Assembly (NCBI GenBank): GCA_037501455.1
Contig: CM074858.1
Coordinates: forward strand, 86,030,501 to 86,094,500
DNA length: 64,000 nucleotides
Reading direction: 5' to 3'
Source of the DNA: Lantana camara
Lineage: Eukaryota; Streptophyta; Magnoliopsida; Lamiales; Verbenaceae
Under the pieces are notes generated by a model, which was not told the DNA's origin, searched no databases, and was given only the letters and a program-made list of their open reading frames with translations. Of the stretch, positions 21,495-32,255 are shown piece by piece. Position 1 is the stretch's first letter, and every line of letters begins with the position of its first letter. The translations under genes and the position numbers were made by a program.

Positions 21495-24400
21495 ATGCCA
21501 CCACGTAGACACCGTGAGAGATCTCCCGGACATCGTCGTCATCATGATCGATCTCCTACGCCTCCACCCCAACCACAAGCACCACCGGTGGACATGGGAA
21601 ATTTCATGGAAGCAGTTTTCAATTATGTAGAGCATCGGAGAGCTCAAGCTCCCCCACCACCACAAGCAGAACAACAAGCTCCTCCACCAAATCATAATAA
21701 CAATAGAGACCCTCATGGGGTGTTTCTGAGTTACAACCCCCCTCGGTTTTCTGGTTCTATTGACGATGCGGTCTCGGAGGGTTGGTTGATTAGATTGGAA
21801 AGGATATTTGGGGTCCGACAGTTCAGTACGCAAGAGAAGGCCCAATTTGCTATCTTCCAACTCGATAGAGATGCATATGAATGGTGGGAACGAACAAGGG
21901 AGAAGCTTGAAGTCGATGAAGAGGAAGTAACTTGGGAAGTTTTCAAGAGAGAATTCCGGGAATGCTTTGTACCGGAAGTGGTAAGAGAAAGGAAGGAGCA
22001 GGAATTCATGGAATTAAAGCAAGGGGCTCGTACGGTGACTCAATACCTCGCCGTATTCAATAGACTTGGGAAATATGCTCCTCATGTCACCCGGGATGAG
22101 AAGAGGAAAGCAAGGAAATTTATAGCGGGATTGAGACAGGATTTGAGACACGGGCAAGCGGGGCACAACTTCGAGTCATTTACCGACACCGTGCAAAGGG
22201 CTTTGGTTCAAGAGGAGGAATTCAAGAAGAAGGATCCGATGTTTAGAGCTCCTATGGGAAGAGGATCCGGATCGAATTCGGGAAAGAGGCCGATGATTCA
22301 AGCTAGTCTACCTCCTAAGGGTCCGTTTAAGAAGCCTAGGTTTGGAGGGCAAGGTTCTCAGGCCGTACCGACTCGACCAAAGGCTCTACCTATGGCTCCG
22401 GCACCTACAAATTCACGCCCGGATGTACCTCCATGTACGCATTGCGGGGGACCGACCCATACCTACAATAATTGTCGGAGAAGGTTGAACTTGTGCCTCA
22501 TATGTGGGAAAAGTGACCATATGGCGGAGACATGTCCCTACAAGAACCCCGGATTTCAGAAAGGAACTCAAAGGCCAATGATTCAAGCTCGTGCTTACGC
22601 CCTCGAGGGTGAGGAACAAGATGCAGAGATTGATCCCATAGCCGTGGTAGAAGGTACCCTATGCATACATAACATGAGCATTCATGCACTCTTTGATCCG
22701 GGTGCCACGCATTCCTTTATTTCTTGTGATATAGTTGCCACTCTGTGCTTGCCTGTTATCTGTCTTTCTTCTTATTATTTGGTGAGTTCGCCACTTGGAG
22801 GGAGTCTTCAGACAGATCAGTTGGTTCGGGAGTGTTCGGTTTTGATTGAAGGGAAAGAGTATCCGGCTGATTTAATTGTTATGCCCATGAAGAGGTATGG
22901 AGTTATCTTGGGTATGGACTGGTTGTTCAGGTATCGGGCCAATGTCGATTGTTTTGCGAAGAAGGTGATCTTGGGGAAGGAATTGGTGATTGGTAGTGGA
23001 TCAAGAACGGTATCTCTCTTGTCTTATATGGAAGCTCACAAATTGATGAGAGAAGGAGCGACGGGATTTATTGCTTACCTTCTTAATAGGCCAAAAGATC
23101 AAGTTAAGTTAGAGGATACCGCGGTTGTTAAGGATTTCTCCGATGTGTTTCCGGAGAATTTGAGTTCTCTACCACCCGACCGTGAGATCGAGTTCGTTAT
23201 TGATTTACATCCAGGATCCACACCGTATTCTAAGACTCCGTATCGGATGGCACCGGCCGAGTTGAAAGAATTAAAGATTCAATTAGAGGAATTGCTCGAA
23301 GTTGGATATATTCGGCCAAGTTCGTCACCTTGGGGTGCTCCGGTTCTCTTTGTTAAGAAAAAGGATGGAACCTTAAGAATGTGTATAGATTACCGGGAGC
23401 TTAATCGGATGACTGTAAAGAATAAGTATCCTTTGCCCCATATTGAGGATTTATTTGACATGTTACAAGGTTCGGGGGTTTACTCAAAATTGGACTTGAG
23501 ACAAGGATATTATCAATTGAAGATCCGGGAAGAGGACATTCCGAAGACGGGATTTAACACTCGGTATGGACACTACGAGTTTGTAGTGATGCCTTTTGGA
23601 TTGACTAATGCTCCGGCTGCTTTTATGGATATGATGCATCGAATTTTCCGGCCCTATTTGGACAAGTTTGTGGTAATCTTCATCGATGACATCTTGGTTT
23701 ATTCGAGAACTCCGGAGGATCATGCAAGGCATCTCAGAATTGTGTTGGAGACCTTAAGGGAACATCGGTTGTATGCTAAGTTTAGCAAATGTGAGTTCTG
23801 GATTGATCGGGTAGCATTTCTGGGCCATATTATTTCGAGGAAAGGTTTAGAAGTAGACCCTTCTAAGATTGAGACGGTTATTCAATGGCAAAGCCCGAAA
23901 AATGCTTCAGAAATAAGGAGTTTCTTGGGTTTGGCAGGCTACTATCGAAGATTCGTTCAAGATTTCTCAAAGATTGCGGCTCCTTTAACCCGATTGACTA
24001 AGAAAGCGGTTAAGTTTGAGTGGGACGAGGCATGTGAGGCTAGTTTCCAACTTCTAAAGGAGAAGTTGACCACCGCTCCTATATTAGCACTTCCCGAAGG
24101 TACAGAAGGATATACAGTTTACACGGACGCCTCAAAGGAAGGTTTGGGATGTGTGTTGATGCAGAATGGAAGAGTGATCGCCTATGCCTCAAGGAAACTG
24201 AAAGAGCATGAACAGAACTACCCCACTCACGATTTGGAATTAGCGGCAGTGATCTTTGCTTTGGGTAAGTGGAGACACTATCTTTATGGAATTTCGTTCG
24301 AGGTCTTTTCCGATCACAAGAGCCTCCAATACTTATTCTCGCAAAAGGAATTGAATAAGAGACAACGGCGTTGGATGGAACTTTTGGCGGATTATGAGTG

Positions 24401-24867
24401 TACAATCCGATACCATCCCGGCAAAGCCAATTTGGTCGCGGATGCGCTTAGTCGGAAAGCTAGCGTGTCCAATGTGAAAGTGGAGATTGAAGATGAGAAT
24501 GAGTTGTTCAAGCTGAGGGCTAGTGTTCGGAATATCACGGTTCAACCAGATCTTAAACAGAGATTATTTGATGCTCAGAGGATTGATCCCGAGGTTCAGA
24601 AATTAGCTGAGAAAGCTCGAGCTGATTCAGAGTGTCCGTTTGGGTTTGATGATACGGGACTTCTAAGATTTAAGAATAGAGTTGTTGTCCCGGAAGAGTT
24701 AAAAAGGATTATTCTTGAGGAAGCCCATCGGTCAGGTTACTCGATACATCCCGGAGGGAACAAAATGTATAAGGATCTTAAGCAATTCTATTGGTGGAAT
24801 GGATTGAAACGGGATGTGATCGACTTTGTGAAACACTGCATGACTTGTCAAGTGGTAAAGGCAGAAC
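21495..24867 (+). CDS. Gypsy C Gag-Pol polyprotein, first part (Gag, PR, RT, RNase H, start of integrase)
   Basis: The first ATG of the open frame is at 21495 ([12 protein letters not shown]); a TTG-initiated extension upstream is not needed. Visible in order: Pro/Gln-rich N-terminus and retrotransposon Gag domain; two CCHC knuckles, [14 protein letters not shown] and [14 protein letters not shown] (about codons 314-347); aspartic protease with FDPGATHSF (about 400); RT with [16 protein letters not shown] and the catalytic FIDD (about 730; F replaces the Y of YxDD); RNase H from TDASKEGLG (about 876); and the integrase HHCC zinc finger ending CMTC (about 1078-1118). Copia B enters in codon 1125 and the frame resumes at 34551. 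Codons give 1507 residues in total. The protein makes virus-like particles, copies the RNA and integrates it. Confidence 0.95.
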
Positions 24868-25968
24868 TGTTGGGATAAATGCCCTGAAAATCCAATTATA
24901 TTGTAAATATTTTGGATTAATAAAACTGAAATTAAAGCAAGTTATGAGTATTTTACAAATTTAATAATTAATGACGTGTGATGGTATTTTTATATGAAAT
25001 GTGTTTCATAGGAAAAGATTTTAAATACCAGAAGTCACGTGTCATTAAAGTTCTAGTCAGTATGATAAGAAGATGTTCTTATCAAGACTATAATGTGTTA
25101 TATAAGATGATTAGTCTTTCGTCATAGGGAAATGGAGTTTCCAATTATAACACGTTGATGATTTTCAATGAGATTGGAAACATCGAACTGGACCATTGAG
25201 ATTGTTCATTTTATACTGCTATCTAAAATGAATAAAATCTCGGAAGCATTAGACTCTTAATCCTGATAGTATTTCGACTTTAGGCATGTAGTGTTAATCA
25301 CTGTGATGTACTCAGAAGTGAGGTCTCGGTAACGGGTGGCCAAAATACTTTGTACGTTCGGTGATTGCATGAAATGTGCTAAAAAGAAATATTGATCGAG
25401 GAATCTGTAGCCTTGCTGGAAGGTTAAAGATATCCCTGAAATAGATTTGCAAAAAGTTCAAATTAAAACTTTGGCCAAAGTACTTCGTGTGTTCGTCACC
25501 GAAGTTGTATGTTGAATGTGTTTCACATACAGGGAATTTGGACTTAAGGCGAATCAAGAAATTTCAGATTTAAAGTGAAAAATAAATGATAGTAGTATTG
25601 ATTTATTTTTCATGGATATCTGTACAGAGGAGTAAAATGCGAAATTATTCTAGATCGAGAAATTCGTGAATAATTTAATTAATTTTAGAGTTCAACAATA
25701 TTTATTTAGTGGAATTAAATATTGTTAAACGGTAATCAATTATTGTCATGGGATGATGATAGATTGACCCGTTTGGAGCTAAGATTAATTAGTCCTGCAG
25801 GTCCCCCCGCAAGCCCCAACGAAGATCAAAGAGAAAATATCAAAAGGAGAGAGAGAAATGATTTTTCAAAGTGTTTGAAAATAGCCAAATAATTTATTTT
25901 GAGAAAATAAATTAAATTCCAAAGAGTTGGAAATGCCCAAATTTTATTTTGGAGAAAATAAAATTTTT

Positions 25969-26003
<35 letters not shown>

Positions 26004-26008
26004 TTTTT

Positions 26009-26044
26009 TGCTGACGTGGCAGATGACGTGGCACGCCACGTCAG
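26009..26044 (+). promoter_or_regulatory. TGACG/ACGTG-rich inverted repeat in copia B U3
   Basis: GCTGACGTGGC is followed by a second TGACGTGGC and then the perfect inverse GCCACGTCAGC. TGACG and CACGTGGC are bZIP (as-1 and G-box type) binding cores; more CACGTGG copies follow to 26495. In the 3' LTR one base of the right arm is changed (GCCACGTTAGC, near 33419-33429). A stress-responsive enhancer is plausible from motif content only. Confidence 0.5.
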
Positions 26045-26567
26045 CGGGTCATCGCCAAGTGGTGCTGACTAGGCTCCACCGTGTTCGACACGTGGACGGA
26101 TGAGATCCAGCCACGCGGGCGCGAAGGAACGGTCCAGATTGGTTCCCGCGCGGGTCAAGAAAGCGGGTCTCCGGGTCGGGCCTCCGGTTAGGGTCCGGGT
26201 AGGGTCGGTCATGGTTTGACCGACCCGGACACGTGGATGAATGAGATTTGGACACGTGGCGCTTCCGGAGCCCAACTTGAACCGACCGGTTCATTCCTGA
26301 ACCGGTCTGAACCGCGAACCGCCGGTCGGACCGGACCGGTTCGACACGTGGCAGCTGCCTGTTGCTGCGTGCGTGCCACACGCGCCAAACACACAGCCGC
26401 CACATGGGCGGCGCGTGTGGGCGCGTGCGGGACCCGTTCGGCGCGTGCTCAACGCCGCCGTGCTCGTGGCGGCGTGTGCTTCCACGTGGCGCCTCCAGAT
26501 TGGCTGTATGAACTTGGGGTGCACGGCAAAGTTTCGTTTTTTGACGAAATTAACCCTCAATTTCACC

Positions 26568-26575
26568 TATAAATA
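26568..26575 (+). promoter_or_regulatory. TATA box, 5' LTR of copia B
   Basis: TATAAATA in the context CACCTATAAATAGGGCC, an excellent plant TATA box. Transcription would start about 30 bp on, near 26600, setting the U3/R boundary. The 3' LTR copy is at 33952-33959. Confidence 0.75.
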
Positions 26576-27161
26576 GGGCCTTCCTATTTCATTTTATACA
26601 ATCAAGCTTTGGCAATTCATTTCTTGGCAACAAATGCCTCTCGGCTCTCTCTCTCTCCCACTTGATTAATTAATCTTTAATTAGATTAATTAATTACTTA
26701 ATTAGGTGGTTATATAATTAATATATAATCCACTTAATTATTAGAAAATAGGGATTTTCAGGTTTTAGAAAAAAGGGTTTTTCTGAAAAATATTTTCTCA
26801 AAGTATTTAGGGAAATACTGCCGGAGCCCACACTCCAATTTCTTAATCGGGGATATTGCGGGGAAGCTCTGCCGGTTTCACGAGAAGATATCGAGGTGCT
26901 GGAAAAGTGCCGTTGATAGCCAATTTTGCAGTACGGTAATACTGTTGTGCTGCCAAAATTATTATTTGCATATTGTGATTATATGCTAGATGATTTAAAA
27001 TTATGTTATCGATGCCTGTATATATTAGAGTTATGCTGCCCGATTTATTCCGCTGCTTTATTAAAATATTTTTGAAATATTTTGATAACGAGCTTATGGC
27101 GAAATTTTTTATATTCCGCTGCGCCGTCACTCTGACTCGGGCCCGCCACGCAACACCAACA

Positions 27162-28287
27162 ACTGGTATCAGAGCGGGGCTCTGATTATATACTCGCATT
27201 AATAAAGCATAAGATGCATAATTTTAAATCTGATACTGTGCACGTAAGTTCTGTCTAAGAAGGCTGGGTTTTAAGTGGGACCATTGTGACCCCTCCAGTG
27301 TTTCTGGGAATTTGCGTGGAATGGTAATTTTCGGGGAATTGATTTCAATAATCTTCCTGGTTAATTACCGAATCAGTAAATATGATTTAAATTATGTGAT
27401 AATTTAAAACATATTTATTTAAGGGGCCATAAAAATTTAAAGCGTGATAATTATGTGATAATTATTTGCAAGCATGCTTTTAATTTTAAATATGGCATGA
27501 TAATATATGATATTATGCTGCTTTAATTATGCATGATTTATTTAATGTGATTAGATAAGTAATATTTAATAGAGATTAAATATGATGTATAATTGGATTA
27601 ATATTTTTTGGCCTAAATTAATAAAGAGTTATTAAAGCCTTAAAATATTATTAGGATTATTTAATAATCCTAGTGGGAGCTTATTAATTAGATTAATTAC
27701 TTCCAAAATTAATAAGACGCCAAAAGTGATTATTTAATAATCAAAGATAATCCACAAATTTTATAAAATTCAAGTGGGAGCGAGATGAAAAGAGTTGGAT
27801 TCTCACGGTCTCCATTACCCGTCTATAGTATAGTGGATATATATTACTCCCTTCGGCGGGTATGTATTCGCGGTATACAAGATTAGGCTTCTACGGATAG
27901 AATGAAGTACGGGAAAGTCAGCTCGACCACGCCTCCGTGGAGTGTCTGATCTACTCGTACGAATTTCTAGGTAATGGTATACGCTTGACTAAGTAATGTA
28001 TTAACCTCCCTTCGGAGCTATGTTACATTCACTTAGAGGCCAAAGGTTAACGTGGTGAATTAACATAGTTTGGTAAGAGTTACCTAGAGGGCATGTTAAT
28101 TAAGATTAATTCTTGCTTTTCTAAGCAGTTTTCGACCTCGCTTCCGGGGAGTCAACTGCGGTTGGATAAGTCACCATTGTGTAAACCAAAAAATGCTTAC
28201 GTGGATTTCATTTATTGGTTAGACACAAAAGAAGTAAAATACAGAATCATAACTTGCACTATTTTAAAATATTTCAGTTTTAAAGCA
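27162..28287 (+). other. Leader of copia B with primer-binding site
   Basis: TGGTATCAGAGC at 27164-27175 is the initiator-Met tRNA site, 2 nt after the LTR. The 1.1-kb leader has no long frame of its own until the polyprotein frame opens upstream of its ATG. Short GC-rich hairpin-like repeats (TCCCTTCGG at 27848 and 28009; CCTCCGTGG and CTTCCGGGG near 27932 and 28140) stand out in otherwise AT-rich DNA. Confidence 0.8.
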
Positions 28288-30330
28288 ATGACGACCGCTA
28301 GCCCGCTTCAATCGATCCTAAAAGAAAATAGGCTCGAAGGGTCTAACTATGCTGACTGGAAAATGAATCTTGACATCGTGTTTGGTCACGAGAATCTGAA
28401 ACAAGTGCTCACTGAACCTTGTCCGGGGGTACCGGAAACTACAGCCACTCAGGATATGAGAAATGCTTACGCCAATTGGATCAAGTCCAATGATTTGGCT
28501 AGGTCTTATATCCTGGCATCTGTCTCCAATGTTCTCAAGCATCAAATGCATGAGATGCCAACTGCTAGGAACATGATGGATCATCTCCATCAAATGTTTG
28601 GAGGACAGAATCGAGCCAAGAGGCTCGAATTGATGCGGAGGCTGTTAGTTACCAAGATGTCTGAGGGATCACCTGTTCAGGATCATGTCATGAACATGAT
28701 GGCTTGCCTGAACGAAATTGAAAGCCTTGGTGCTAAATTTGATGATCTCAGCAAACAGGATATGATCCTATGCTCTCTGCCAAAGTCGTTCGACACATTC
28801 AGGCAAAATTATTCTATGAACAAATTGGATTTTTCTCTGCCTGAATTGATGAACGAACTTAAAGTGGCAGAGGGAGTGATGAAAGCTAAGGGAACTGTTC
28901 TCCTGGCTCAGGCATCGACTTCCACGGCCTCAAAAGCCAACAAGTGGAAAAAGGGAAAGGGAAAGATTCCCAATCCCAAGAAAAAGGTTCAGAAGAAGAA
29001 CGGCAAACCAAGCAAAGGAAAATGTTTCCACTGCGGAGAAAATGGGCACTGGAAGAGGAATTGTCCAAAATACTTAGCAAGTCTTCCTGCTAAGCCATCT
29101 GGACAAGGTATATCGATATCTTGTTTAATTGAATTATGTTTAGTTGGAAGTCCACCAGATTCCTGGTGTGTGGACTCGGGCTCAACTAATCATATTTGCA
29201 ATTCGTTGCAGGGGTTCAAGCTAACCAAAAAGCTTGAAGATGGCGAGATGCAGCTACTGCTCGGGGATAATACAAGTATATCTGTATTAGCAGTAGGGAC
29301 TGTAAATTTGTATTTTGGTGATAGGGTTTTGGTACTGAAAGACATTTTGTATATACCGTGTGTTCGCAGAAATCTGATTTCTGTGAGTTGTTTAATAAAT
29401 AATGGTTTTAGTGTTTGTTTTGAACAAAATTTTACCATTAAGCAAAATAAAAGGTTTATTTGCTCTGGCACGGTAAAAGATGGTCTTTTCTTGTTATACC
29501 CCGATAAAAACCCTAATTCCGAACTTAACACTGCTAAGCTTGACTTACCATCCAAAAGAAAAACTCCTATGCCTAACGAGGCGTACAAGTGGCATTTACG
29601 TCTTGGTCATATTAATCCAAAAAGGATCCAAAGACTAATTTCAGACGAATTGTTGAGTCCCTTGGACTTAACAGAACTACCAGTCTGTGAATCCTGCTTG
29701 GAAGGTAAAATGACCAAGAGATCTTTTAAATCTAAAGGTAATCGAGCCACAGAATTGCTTGTGTTAATTCATACGGATGTGTGTGGTCCTATGAGTATTC
29801 AAGCAAGAGGAGGTTTTGAGTATTTCATCACTTTTACGGATGATTACTCCAGATACGGATACGTTTATTTGATGAGATATAAATCTGAATCTTTTGAAAA
29901 GTTCAAAGAATTCAAAGCTGAAGTTGAAAATCAAACCGGAAAACGTATCAAGTCACTTCGATCAGATCGTGGTGGTGAGTATCTGTCTACAGAGTTTCTA
30001 GAATTTCTCACTGCAAATGGGATTAAATCCCAATTATCTGCACCGGGTACACCCCAGCAGAATGGTGTTGCAGAACGGAGAAATAGAACTCTGATGGAAA
30101 TGGTAAGATCTATGATGAGTCATGCTACCCTACCAAGTTCGTTTTGGGGCTTTGCACTCGAAACAGCGGCACACATATTAAACCTTGTTCCATCCAAGTC
30201 GGTTCCTAAAACACCAATGGAACTGTGGCGAGGGCGAAAGCCCAGTGTCTCCTATCTTCGGATATGGGGAACCCCAGCTCCCGTGTTAAGGAAGGATCCT
30301 GACAAGTTGGAATCAAGAACAGAGGTTTGA
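28288..30330 (+). pseudogene. Copia B Gag-Pol polyprotein, part before an in-frame TGA (Gag, PR, integrase)
   Basis: I start it at ATG 28288 ([11 protein letters not shown]), typical for copia Gag; the open frame extends back to 28093 without homology. Visible: Gag with [17 protein letters not shown] knuckle [14 protein letters not shown] (about codons 246-259); protease with CVDSGSTNH (about 295); GAG-pre-integrase domain WHLRLGHI (about 434); and the integrase core with [15 protein letters not shown] and LRSDRGGEY (about 490-565). Codon 681 is TGA (30328-30330), after SRTEV, in the integrase C-terminal part where the A family has a Cys-containing stretch. The frame is otherwise continuous to 32241, so this looks like one recent nonsense change. 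Confidence 0.92.
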
Positions 30331-32241
30331 TTGTTCGTAGGTTATCCTAAAGGAACAAGAGGTGGTATATTTTACGATCCGAGTGATCACAAAGTGTTTG
30401 TGAGCACTAATGCCAAATATCTTGAAGATGATTTCGTAAATGACCACAAGGGTAGAAGCAAAATTGTGTTAGAAGAAATGACAACATCAGATTCTGAATT
30501 CCAAGAACCCGTAGTAACTGAAAATGTGTTAGATACATATGATGTACCAGATACAACATATGATGTAGGGACGAGTACACAACAGCCTCGTCGTAGTGGG
30601 AGGATTGTCAGGGCACCTGATAGATACCTAGGATTAACCCAAGTGGTTGAATCTGAAGTATCTGATCCTGTCACATATGATGAAGCTATAAAGGATATAG
30701 ACGCTGACCGTTGGGTCAGAGCCATGGAATCTGAATTAGATTCAATGTATTCAAATAAAGTCTGGGAACTTGTAGAGGCGCCTGAGGGCATTAAACCTAT
30801 TGGATGCAAAGGGGTCTACAAGAGAAAAAGGGGAATAGATGGAAAGGTTGAGACCTTTAAAGCAAGGCTTGTGGCAAAGGGTTATACCCAGAAAGAAGGT
30901 ATCGATTATGACGAAACCTTCTCGCCTGTAGCAATGCTTAAGTCCATAAGAATTCTCCTATCCATTGCCGCTCATTTTGATTATGAGATTTGGCAAATGG
31001 ATGTAAAGACTGCTTTCTTGAACGGGCACCTTCAAGAAGAGATATACATGGCTCAACCTGAAGGCTTTATAGCCAGAAATCAGGAGCATATGGTATGCAA
31101 GCTTGATAGATCAATTTATGGTCTTAAGCAAGCGTCTAGATCATGGAACATCAGATTTAATGAGGCAATTAAATCCTTTGGATTTATGCAATTGCCTGAT
31201 GAACCATGTGTGTACAAGAGACATCATGATAGTGTTGTAACATTTTTAGTTCTATATGTTGACGACATTCTGCTCATTGGGAATGACACGGGAATATTGT
31301 CAGCAGTTAAGATTTGGTTGTCAAACCAGTTTGACATGAAAGACCTAGGTGAAGCCAGTTATATTCTAGGGATCAGACTTTGTCGTGATCGTAAGAATAA
31401 AATGATTGGTTTATCACAAGCAGCATATATAGATAAGATGTTGGCAAGATATAATATGGCTAACTCCAAGAAAGGATCGTTACCTTTCAGACATGGAGTT
31501 CATCTGTCTCGGGATCAGTGTCCCAAGAATCCAGAAGAGACAGAAGAAATGAAAGATGTTCCGTATGCTTCGGCAGTCGGAAGCCTCATGTATGCCATGC
31601 TATGTACTAGGCCAGATATCTGTTATGCTGTAGGTCTAGTCAGCAGATATCAGTCAAACCCTGGACCCCAACACTGGATAGCTGTAAAGCATATATTAAA
31701 GTACTTGAGAAGGACTCGGGATTATATGCTTATCTATCGCAGTGATGAGCTTCTTCCTATAGGGTACACAGATTCGGATTTTCAATCTGATTTGGATTCT
31801 AGGCGTTCGACGTCTGGATACGTGTTTACTCTAGGAGGAGCAGCCGTGAGTTGGAGGAGTATTAAGCAATCTTGCATAGCTGACTCCACCATGGAAGCCG
31901 AATACGTGGCAGCTTCAGAAGCAGCCAAAGAAGCGTATTGGTTCCGGAATTTCCTAATGGATTTAGAAGTCGTCAAGGACGGACTTACGCCGATCACATT
32001 GTACTGTGACAATGCTGGAGCGGTGGCCAACTCCAAGGAACCTCGAAGTCATAAACGTGCCAAGCACATCGAGAGGAAGTTTCACATTATACGTGATTAT
32101 GTGGAACGTGGAGAAGTGGCAGTGGTGAAAATTGGCTCGGTGAATAATCTAGCAGATCCCTTCACTAAAACTTTGGCGCAAAAGAGTTTTGACACTCATG
32201 TAGAAGGGATGGGTCTTAGATATGTAGCCAATTGGATTTAG
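30331..32241 (+). pseudogene. Copia B polyprotein, part after the TGA (integrase end, RT, RNase H)
   Basis: Same reading frame as 28288-30330, with no ATG of its own at the start (it resumes at TTG, then FVGYPKG). RT motifs: [22 protein letters not shown] and catalytic YVDDILLIG (about 31255-31280). RNase [11 protein letters not shown] (about 31765), [11 protein letters not shown] and YCDNAGAV. A Gly stands where family A has Trp in GCKWIFKRK (GCKGVYKRK), another possible damaging change. The TAG stop at 32239-32241 abuts the polypurine tract. Total frame from 28288 is 1318 codons including the stop. Confidence 0.92.
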
Positions 32242-32255
32242 GGCAAGTGGGAGAT

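Larger units (their letters stand above)
24868..27161 (+). repeat. 5' LTR of copia B
   Basis: 2294 bp. U3 contains two AT-rich hairpins (25889-25915 and 25939-25966), a 32-A run (25970-26001), a GC-rich tract (26003-26520) full of ACGTG motifs, and a TATA box at 26568-26575. R-U5 is about 26600-27161. Small frames in the GC tract (e.g. 26049-26405 minus, 26216-26572 plus) occur identically in the 3' LTR and show no domain. Confidence 0.95.

Noticed and set aside
22690..22716. FDPGATHSF in the gypsy C protease as a lethal change of DSG/DTG
   Set aside because: From memory, DPG-containing protease motifs occur repeatedly in plant chromoviruses, so I do not call it a defect.
26049..26576. Frames of 64-118 codons in the GC tract of copia B LTRs
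   Set aside because: Present identically in both LTRs on both strands with no domain; composition artefact of U3.
28093..28287. Upstream extension of the copia B polyprotein to ATG 28093
   Set aside because: The extra about 65 residues show no Gag similarity; ATG 28288 gives the usual copia Gag start.
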